From the NCBI GenBank assembly GCA_017466625.1, contig JAFTTT010000029.1:1-33029 (forward strand): 33,029 nucleotides of DNA. The letters run 5' to 3'. Made by a program: the position numbers and the translations under genes. The stretch is from Clostridia bacterium. GTDB taxonomy: Bacteria; Bacillota; Clostridia; Oscillospirales; CAG-272. A model generated the notes under the pieces. The model was not told the DNA's origin. It was given only the letters and a program-made list of their open reading frames with translations, and searched no databases. Positions 1 through 5,620 of the stretch are shown here, piece after piece (within the stretch, counting starts at the first letter, position 1; each line of letters starts with the position of its first letter).

Positions 1-45
1 CTCAGAACCGGTCGGTCCTAGGTTCGAGTCCTAGATGGCCCACCA
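1..45 (+). tRNA. tRNA, 3' part only, anticodon CAG, short variable loop
   Basis: The window opens inside the anticodon loop. Counting back from the encoded CCA (43-45) and discriminator A42 gives acceptor strand 35-41, T stem 18-22/30-34 with loop TTCGAGT, a 5-nt variable loop (13-17), anticodon-stem strand 8-12 and loop 1-7 (CTCAGAA). U33 is at position 2 and the anticodon CAG at 3-5. CAG would read the Leu codon CUG, but bacterial tRNA-Leu has a long variable arm, which this lacks. The body resembles an elongator tRNA-Met (CAU) changed at the third anticodon base. It may be an odd tRNA or a tRNA pseudogene; the 5' half is outside the window. Confidence 0.75.
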
Positions 46-67
46 GCAGAAACGCGACCCGAAAGGG
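38..67 (+). repeat. Direct repeat, copy 1: tRNA 3' end plus terminator arm
   Basis: Matches 225-254 at 28 of 30 positions; the first 18 bases (38-55) are identical. The repeat starts inside the tRNA acceptor stem and runs through the CCA end into the terminator. Such a tRNA-tail duplication is what tRNA-targeting integration or tandem tRNA duplication leaves behind. Confidence 0.8.
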
Positions 68-77
68 TGGCTTTTTG
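54..77 (+). terminator. Rho-independent terminator of the first tRNA
   Basis: Stem 54-60/65-71 with a GAAA loop and one mismatch, followed by a run of T. Flanking bases 48-53 and 78-83 (agaaac/gtttct) can extend the stem. Confidence 0.7.
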
Positions 78-224
78 TTTCTGTTGTGGGTCATCTAGTA
101 TGCGAAAACCTGGTTTTCGCAGGCAGAGCCGAGAAAATAGGTTCGCATTCCAAGCAAAGCCGTCGGGGAGCTTGCTCACCAGCGGCGTGCGCAAGAATAT
201 TGCCCAAAGGGCAAAATCCGAAAA

Positions 225-254
225 GCCCACCAGCAGAAACGCCACCCGAACGGG
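225..254 (+). repeat. Direct repeat, copy 2: tRNA tail without a tRNA body
   Basis: Second copy of 38-67. The sequence before it (85-224) shows no tRNA body and no convincing gene, only small hairpins (102-120 and 200-214). The terminator arm of this copy (241-247) has its complement at 554-560, with the hairpin array between them. Confidence 0.75.
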
Positions 255-552
255 GGTTGCGGTAAGGGATTACCGCAACCCCAATGATATATTACCTAGC
301 GGTAATATGAAATATTTCCTTACGGAAATGTGAAATATTGCTATCGCAATATGATATATGCCCTTCGGGCATATTATGGTAAAAAATGATCCGTTGCATT
401 TTTGCAACGGATCATTTTTGTTCCTTAATATTTTCGGAGAAAATATTTCATAGGCAACGCCTATTTCATACGACGTCAGTCGTATTTAACCAATTTGCTT
501 TGCAAATTAATTTCATTGTAGGTTGAGATCATCCCTAAGCTCAACCTACTAA
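253..552. repeat. Array of 11 tandem hairpins inserted in a terminator loop
   Basis: Consecutive perfect palindromes fill about 300 bp. Stems are 253-265/270-282, 289-296/301-308, 314-319/324-329, 335-341/346-352, 356-363/367-374, a central 17-bp stem 382-398/403-419, then 428-435/439-446, 450-455/459-464, 468-474/479-485, 492-498/502-508 and 518-527/540-549. Left-half hairpins are separated by TGAAAT (308-313, 331-336), right-half ones by ATTTCA (445-450, 463-468, 510-515), so the array is itself roughly an inverted structure. It lies between the arms (241-247 and 554-560) of a tRNA-type terminator whose T-run is 561-566. No coding capacity was seen. It resembles small mobile palindromic elements; the family is not identified. 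Confidence 0.8.
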
Positions 553-694
553 TGGGTGGCTTTTTTGTTTTCAGCCCGGAATATTGTATTTAAGAAGCTT
601 TATTCGTAATTTTCAGTCAAAAACACATCATAAAATGTCCTTGATATTAAAAGGCGAACGCGGTCAAAAATACTTCGTTTTTTGTCATAAAAGG

Positions 695-723
695 TTTACA
701 AATGACGAAAAAAGTATTATAAT
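695..723 (+). promoter_or_regulatory. Sigma-A promoter for the 730-943 transcript
   Basis: TTTACA (695-700), 17-bp spacer, TATAAT (718-723). Expected transcription start is near 730. Confidence 0.7.
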
Positions 724-729
724 GGAGGT

Positions 730-943
730 GCCAAATAAAATTGTATATTATAATATAGTATAGTACGAGCAAAAAACGGGAGTATTATACTCTTTTCTGC
801 TTTGTATCCTGTTATCGAATTTGATAAAATGCAAATTCCAAACTGCGGGATACATACGCTTGTACATATTCTATGCAATTTTGTTTGGCGACAATTGGAG
901 TTTGCGTTTTGAGTGCGTTAACTTCGGTTGGCGCACTTTTTTG
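730..943 (+). ncRNA. Candidate structured RNA or attenuator leader, family unknown
   Basis: A strong promoter and a strong intrinsic terminator (912-922/927-937, UUCG loop, T-run to 942) bracket about 214 nt with no plausible ORF. Visible helices are 804-809/848-853, 812-816/823-827 and an 11-bp helix 831-841/895-905. The first and last of these interleave, so they form either a pseudoknot or alternative folds. I cannot assign it to 6S, raiA or another known class. It could be a stand-alone small RNA or a leader attenuating the short gene at 991. Confidence 0.45.
912..942 (+). terminator. Intrinsic terminator of the candidate RNA
   Basis: Eleven-bp stem (two G-U pairs) capped by a UUCG tetraloop, then six T. 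It sits about 50 bp before the ATG at 991. Confidence 0.8.
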
Positions 944-990
944 TTTTATCAGATCTTTCAATTCTTCTAAACGGCAAGGGGAGAAACATA

Positions 991-1083
991 ATGTCACTTT
1001 TCAAATGTAAAATGTGCGGGGGAGACCTCGAGATAGCAGAGGGAACGACCGTCGCTGAATATGAACGTTCAGAACCTCTTTAA
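991..1083 (+). pseudogene. Truncated zinc-ribbon protein remnant (30 codons)
   Basis: A GGGGAG ribosome binding site (about 979-984) precedes a 30-codon frame whose start (MSLFKCKMCGGDLEI, then AEGTTVAE) matches the highly conserved N-terminus of a common Clostridia family. Those proteins begin with a CxxC zinc ribbon and are often annotated as TIR-domain or tetratricopeptide-containing. In the family a second Cys pair follows at once; here the frame diverges after VAE and stops, with the second pair and several hundred residues missing. The family match is recalled, not searched. It is most likely a decayed gene, though the intact start and binding site would allow a micro-protein with a single CxxC. 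Confidence 0.55.
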
Positions 1084-1110
1084 TCTCACTAACACACTTC
1101 ACAACAATTC

Positions 1111-1142
1111 AAAAAAGCAGTCACTTTCGTGACTGCTTTTTT
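1111..1142. terminator. Bidirectional terminator
   Basis: Fourteen-bp perfect stem 1111-1124/1129-1142 with A-run and T-run arms. It can end the 991 remnant (plus) and the acyl-CoA synthetase operon (minus). Confidence 0.85.
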
Positions 1143-1146
1143 CTGT

Positions 1147-3657
1147 TTATTTTCCGGGCCCCGCGGTATCGGAGCCGTCGCCGGTCAGGCCGAGGCGCTT
1201 TGCGGCGTCCTCGCGCATTTTATATTTGAGTATTTTTCCTGCCGCGTTCATCGGGAAGCTATCGACGAACTCGATATACTTCGGCACCTTATGGCGCGCC
1301 ATATTTGCCTTTATATACGCGGTCATTTCCTCGACCGTAACGCTTGCGTTCTCCTTGAGTATGATGCAAGCCATTATCTCCTCGCCGTACTTCTTATCGG
1401 GAACGCCGATCACCTGTACGTCCTTCGTCATCGGGTGAGTATAGATGAACTCCTCTATCTCCTTCGGGTAGATATTCTCGCCGCCGCGGATTATCATATC
1501 TTTAAGACGTCCCGTGATGCGGTAATTGCCCTGCTCGTCGCGTGACGCAAGGTCGCCCGAATGGAGCCAGCCGTCGGCGTCGATAGCGTCCTTCGTCGCG
1601 TTAGGCATCTTATAATAGCCCTTCATCGTGTTATAGCCCTTGGCGCAGAACTCGCCGTTTTGTCCCGGGCCAAGCTCTTCTCCCGTTTCGGGATCGACTA
1701 TCTTACAGCGAACGTGAGGGAATGCGTAACCGACGGTCTCTGTTCTGACCTCAAGCGGGTCGGTCCACGAGCTCATCGTGTTACCAGGCGCACATTCGGT
1801 CTGACCGTAAACGCTGACGATTCCCGTCATATTCATCTCGTCGGGCTGCGCCGCGCGCTTCATAAGCTCGGGCGGACATCCCGCGCCCGCCATTATTCCC
1901 GTTCTCATGTGTGAGAAATCGATACTTCTGTAATCTGGGTGGTTAAACATCGCGATAAACATCGTCGGAACGCCGTTGAAGCAGGTTATCTTCTCCTGAT
2001 TTATGCATGCAAGAGAGGATTTTGCCGAGAAATACGGCATCGGACACATGGTCGTACCGTGCGTCATCGACGAGGTCATCGAAAGCGTCATTCCGAAGCA
2101 GTGGAACATCGGAACGTGTATCATCATTCGATCTGCCGTCGAAAGCCCCATTCTATCGCCTATACACTTACCGTTATTAACTACGTTATAGTGCGTAAGC
2201 ATAACGCCCTTCGGGAAGCCCGTCGTTCCCGACGTATACTGCATATTGCAGACGTCGCTCGGACGTACAGCCGCCGCCATTCTTGCGACGGTCTCGCGGC
2301 GCACCAGCTTATGACGCGCCATCGCCTCGTCGAAGGTAAGGCATCCCGGCTGCTTGAAGCCGACCGTTATTACGTTACGAAGGAACGGAAGCTTTTTACA
2401 GTGAAGCGGCTCGCCCGGGGTCGCGTCCTTTATCTCGGGGCAAAGGGTGTTTATTATCTCGGCATAATTCGAGTCAAGACAACTGTCTATCATAACGAGA
2501 GTATGCGTATCGGACTGACGGAGCAGATATTCCGCCTCGTGTATCTTATACGCGGTGTTCACCGTGACAAGCACGGCGCCGAGCTTTGTCGTTGCCCAGA
2601 AGGTAATATACCACGCGGGCAGATTCGTTGCCCACACGGCGACCTTCGAGCCCGCCTTTACGCCGAGCGAAACGAGCGCTCTCGCGAAGCGATCAACGTC
2701 CTCGCGGAACTCCGCGTAGGTACGCGTATAATCGAGAGTCGTGTACTTGAAGCAGTACTGGTCGGGAAATTCTTCCGCTACTCTGTCGAGCACCTGCGAG
2801 AAGGTAAGGTCGATAAGCTCGTCCTTTTTCCAGATATACTGACCCGTGCCGTCGTGGTTGAAATAGAGCGTCTTTTTCATATCCCGAGTCGAGTGGAAAC
2901 GGGACATATAGTTTACGAAATGAGGGAAGATGATCTCGGGATCATCGAGCTCGTCGAGCCACTCGGGCTTCCATTCAAGGGAGATAAAAGCGTCGTAATT
3001 GACCGATGAAAGGGCGCGCATAACGTCGCCTATCGGCATGCTTCCCTCTCCGATAAGCTGATATTCTCCCTTATCGTCGGAGTCGCGCAGATGCACGTGG
3101 CAAACGTAAGCGCCGAGATTCTTTATAGTATCGTCACCGCTTTCGCCGTGGTCACGGTAGGTGTGATGCACGTCCCAGAGCGCGGCAAGGCGGTCCGACG
3201 CGAAGCTCTCAAGAAGCGCACGCAGACGCGAGGTGTCGGAATAGATTCCGCTCGTCTTTACAAGGATCGAGACCGAAAGCTGCTCCGCCTTCTGAAGAAG
3301 CGCGGTGAGCGCCGAGCGGACTGCGTTCTCATCGTCATGAAGAGCACAGACGACGACGTAAGGAACGCCCGCGTTGCGTGCGATCTCCATAAGCTCCATA
3401 ACTGTATGTATAACAGAAGGATCGGACGAAATATCGCAGGAGGTATCGAAGCAGGGAATAGCGAGATTTCTCTCACGCATCTGACGCGCACTTGACGCGA
3501 TATTGTATTTATGAAAGGGGGCGCCCTTTTCCGTCATGGAGGGAAGGGTATGGAGATTATATATCTCTACTCCCGAAAAACCCATGTCGGAGGCGGTGTC
3601 GAGCATGCCTTCAAAGGAGAAGTCACGCCAGCCCCTGTTTGAGAAGGAAAGTTTCAT
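1147..3657 (-). CDS. TIM-barrel epimerase-like domain fused to acyl-CoA synthetase
   Basis: 836 aa in two parts. Residues 1-255 form a xylose-isomerase-like TIM barrel (sugar phosphate isomerase/epimerase, AP-endonuclease-2 fold) whose usual metal-ligand positions look intact: E31, the WDVHH motif (161-165), HVHLRD (187-192) and E228. Residues 285-815 are an AMP-forming acyl-CoA synthetase of the ANL superfamily: P-loop YTSGTTGFPKG (474-484), YGQTE (617-621), SGD (700-702), and the C-terminal lysine of AAGKI (K808). The ligase should convert a carboxylic acid, ATP and CoA to acyl-CoA; the substrate is not readable. The ATG overlaps the stop of the upstream gene (ATGA, 3654-3657), implying translational coupling. 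The ligase half resembles medium-chain/short-chain acid ligases. The role of the barrel is unknown. Confidence 0.9.
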   Translation of the reverse strand: MKLSFSNRGWRDFSFEGMLDTASDMGFSGVEIYNLHTLPSMTEKGAPFHKYNIASSARQMRERNLAIPCFDTSCDISSDPSVIHTVMELMEIARNAGVPYVVVCALHDDENAVRSALTALLQKAEQLSVSILVKTSGIYSDTSRLRALLESFASDRLAALWDVHHTYRDHGESGDDTIKNLGAYVCHVHLRDSDDKGEYQLIGEGSMPIGDVMRALSSVNYDAFISLEWKPEWLDELDDPEIIFPHFVNYMSRFHSTRDMKKTLYFNHDGTGQYIWKKDELIDLTFSQVLDRVAEEFPDQYCFKYTTLDYTRTYAEFREDVDRFARALVSLGVKAGSKVAVWATNLPAWYITFWATTKLGAVLVTVNTAYKIHEAEYLLRQSDTHTLVMIDSCLDSNYAEIINTLCPEIKDATPGEPLHCKKLPFLRNVITVGFKQPGCLTFDEAMARHKLVRRETVARMAAAVRPSDVCNMQYTSGTTGFPKGVMLTHYNVVNNGKCIGDRMGLSTADRMMIHVPMFHCFGMTLSMTSSMTHGTTMCPMPYFSAKSSLACINQEKITCFNGVPTMFIAMFNHPDYRSIDFSHMRTGIMAGAGCPPELMKRAAQPDEMNMTGIVSVYGQTECAPGNTMSSWTDPLEVRTETVGYAFPHVRCKIVDPETGEELGPGQNGEFCAKGYNTMKGYYKMPNATKDAIDADGWLHSGDLASRDEQGNYRITGRLKDMIIRGGENIYPKEIEEFIYTHPMTKDVQVIGVPDKKYGEEIMACIILKENASVTVEEMTAYIKANMARHKVPKYIEFVDSFPMNAAGKILKYKMREDAAKRLGLTGDGSDTAGPGK

Positions 3658-5063
3658 TCGGCATCCTCCTCGTAGATTATCTTGTTAAGCGCGGAAAGAT
3701 ACGCCTGAATGCCTGCGCCGACGATGTCGGTCGAGATTCCGCGTCCCGAATATACCTTCCCGTTTGCACGGAGCTTAACGACTGTCTGTCCCATTGCCTC
3801 GCGTCCCTCGGTTACCGCCTGAAGCTGGAAATCGTCGAGCTCATAGTGACAGCCTGTAATCTTTTCTATTGCCTGGAAGGCGGCGTCGATAGATCCGTCG
3901 CCGATATAAACGCCCTCAACGGTCTGACCGTTTTTGTCGAGCTTGATATGTGCGGTTGCGGAAATGGTATTTCCCGATGTGATAACGTAGGTATCGAGCT
4001 TGTATGTCGGGGGGACCTGCATAGCGCTCGACGCAACGATGGCGTCAAGCTCCTTGTAGGAGACCTTTTCCTTTCTTTCCGCTATCTGACGGAAGGCGGC
4101 GTACACCTTGCCCGAGTCGGACTCGGAAAGATCGTAGCCGAGCTTGTTTACCGCCGCAGAAACGGCGCTTTCATCATCGTGAGATGTAAGATATACTCCC
4201 GAATCGTCGTGCTCGCCGATAGCGAGTGCGCTTCCGTTACCCTTCGAGGGGCTGCAGAGCCAGTTTATCTGATCTATGATTCTGCTTATCTGCGTTACAG
4301 CTATATTGCAATGCGCGTCGAGCGCGTCTTCCTTTGCGGAGATAACGCGTGCAACGCTCGAGAGGTCGGCGCAGTCAACGGGATATGCCGCCGCTCTGAT
4401 CTGCGTTGCTCCCTCTGCCACCGCCGCAACGGCGCAGGCGTCAGCCATGGAAATGGTATCTGCGCAGGAGATTCCGAGAGTTACGTTTTTAAGGGCGGGG
4501 ATCGCCTCGTACTGCTCCTTTATAAACTCCGCAAATTCTGAGGGAAGCATCGTTCCCGCGGTATCGCAAAGCGTTACCGTGTCAGCTCCTGCCTCAATTG
4601 CGCTATTTACCAGCCGGGCAAGGAACGCCTTGTCGCTTCTCGTTGCGTCCTCGGCAACGAATTCGACGTCGCTACAAAGCTTCTTGCAAGCAGAGACCGT
4701 GTTCTTCACGCTCTCAAGCATTGCGTCGGGCTTTTTGTGAGAAATATACTCGATCTGCACCTGCGAAGCGGGCGCACATACCTGAAGGCGCGGTTTTTCG
4801 GCGCTCTGAAGCGCGCTCCACGTCTTTTCGATGCTTTCGTTATTAAGCTCAACGGGGACGGCAATTATGCTGCCCTTCACCGCCGAGGAAATGGATTTTA
4901 TCTGAAGCGAATCTATACGGGCGTTTCTTATGAAATCGAGCTCGATCACGTCAACGCCAAGCTTATTCAGTAGCTTCGATAGCTCGATCTTTTCCTTAAA
5001 GGATAGGGTGAAATCCTCGAAGGTCTGCTTCATCGTAGCGTCGCTGATTCTGATCTGTTTCAT
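3654..5063 (-). CDS. LeuA-like protein lacking catalytic motifs, with LeuA regulatory domain
   Basis: 469 aa, collinear with 2-isopropylmalate synthase: HMGL-like TIM barrel (about 1-300) and the alpha-isopropylmalate synthase regulatory (LeuA dimer) domain (about 350-465). The catalytic signature LRDGEQ is replaced by MKQTFE (11-16). The HxH metal site that normally reads HCHND is ISCAD (198-202), and the GxGERxGN motif is replaced around 227-234. The AEDATRS segment (137-143) remains. Ordinary IPMS activity is therefore unlikely. The preserved C-terminal domain, which binds leucine in LeuA, suggests a sensing or scaffold role (inference). The start is set by GAAAGG just upstream of the ATG. 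It is the first gene of the minus operon with the fusion ligase and is divergent from the T-box operon. Confidence 0.85.
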   Translation of the reverse strand: MKQIRISDATMKQTFEDFTLSFKEKIELSKLLNKLGVDVIELDFIRNARIDSLQIKSISSAVKGSIIAVPVELNNESIEKTWSALQSAEKPRLQVCAPASQVQIEYISHKKPDAMLESVKNTVSACKKLCSDVEFVAEDATRSDKAFLARLVNSAIEAGADTVTLCDTAGTMLPSEFAEFIKEQYEAIPALKNVTLGISCADTISMADACAVAAVAEGATQIRAAAYPVDCADLSSVARVISAKEDALDAHCNIAVTQISRIIDQINWLCSPSKGNGSALAIGEHDDSGVYLTSHDDESAVSAAVNKLGYDLSESDSGKVYAAFRQIAERKEKVSYKELDAIVASSAMQVPPTYKLDTYVITSGNTISATAHIKLDKNGQTVEGVYIGDGSIDAAFQAIEKITGCHYELDDFQLQAVTEGREAMGQTVVKLRANGKVYSGRGISTDIVGAGIQAYLSALNKIIYEEDAE

Positions 5064-5147
5064 AATTGCCTTTCAACTCCTTTTAGACGATAATTCCGAA
5101 ATAACGCCGTGAATCGGCGGTCTCGGTATCTACTTTATTATTTATAT

Positions 5148-5176
5148 ATTTAATCACCAAATGCCCGAAATGTCAA
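5148..5176 (-). promoter_or_regulatory. Probable promoter of the LeuA-like operon
   Basis: On the minus strand, TTGACA (5171-5176) with a weak -10, TTAAAT (5148-5153), 17 bp apart. The leader between it and the gene contains a CGCCG/CGGCG hairpin (about 5105-5119). Confidence 0.45.
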
Positions 5177-5271
5177 GGGAAAATCAAACGAAGAATCAAG
5201 TTTTGATGTTTTTGCACAAAACAAAAAAGCGACGCAGTAAAATTTTTTTGCAATTTTTGAGTAAAAAACGT

Positions 5272-5300
5272 TTGACAAACTTGCTTCATCGTGGTAAAAT
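5272..5300 (+). promoter_or_regulatory. Sigma-A promoter of the T-box operon
   Basis: TTGACA (5272-5277), 17-bp spacer, TAAAAT (5295-5300). Start expected near 5307, just ahead of T-box stem I. Confidence 0.8.
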
Positions 5301-5306
5301 GTTTTC

Positions 5307-5580
5307 ATCAACAAAATAACCCAAGATAAAGACTGTGACGAAGACGGCACGGTGACTTCAGCTTTCAGAGAGTCGGCGGACGGTGCGAGCCGATAGCAGA
5401 GCGCCAATGTGCACATCACTTCCGAGTCGAATGTCCGAGCGTAGGCCAGGGCATTCCGTATCCCGCGTTAAGGGCAAGGGCTTGTTAGAGTCCAAAGTGA
5501 CGGTTTTCCGTAATTTGAGTGGTACCGCGGGTATTCATTTACTCGTCTCAAGAAAAGGTTTTTTCTTGGGACGTTTTTTG
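5307..5580 (+). promoter_or_regulatory. T-box riboswitch leader, apparent isoleucine (AUC) specifier
   Basis: The T-box core GAGTGGTACCGCGGGT is at 5517-5532. Stem I shows the usual AGAGAG followed by distal helix 5373-5377/5389-5393. Lower helices 5331-5334/5425-5428, 5340-5343/5419-5422 and 5347-5350/5409-5412 leave an internal loop ACAUCA (5413-5418) in the specifier position. The best codon in it is AUC (5415-5417) followed by A, as for tRNA-Ile. Stem II is 5429-5436/5449-5456, and stem III is around 5462-5474. The terminator is 5544-5556/5561-5573 plus T-run 5574-5579; ACTC (5541-5544) can instead pair with GAGT (5517-5520) to form the antiterminator. Uncharged tRNA would switch the downstream operon on. 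The T-box identity is secure; the amino acid is a reading by hand. Confidence 0.9.
5544..5579 (+). terminator. T-box regulated terminator
   Basis: Thirteen-bp stem with one G-U pair, GGTT loop and six T. It competes with the T-box antiterminator. Confidence 0.85.
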
Positions 5581-5620
5581 TTTGAAAAACCTGTTTAGAG
5601 TTTTGAAAGGAAAACAAATC

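Noticed and set aside
253..552. CRISPR array
   Set aside because: Units are different palindromes separated by 4-8 nt, not identical direct repeats with unique spacers of constant length, and no cas gene is near.
730..943. 6S RNA
   Set aside because: The 5' and 3' ends do not form an obvious long closing helix around a central bubble; class left open.
1939..3009. Open frame of 356 codons on the plus strand
   Set aside because: Lies fully inside the fusion ligase gene on the other strand; composition is Arg/His-rich antisense translation. Frames at 11158-12276 (minus), 19539-20813 (plus) and 28115-29203 (plus) were rejected for the same reason.
3654..5063. Annotation as active 2-isopropylmalate synthase (leuA)
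   Set aside because: All three catalytic signatures are altered, including both metal histidines.
5519..5620. N-terminal extension of the first ligase fusion
   Set aside because: It would be read through the T-box core and its terminator; the ATG at 5621 has a good ribosome binding site.
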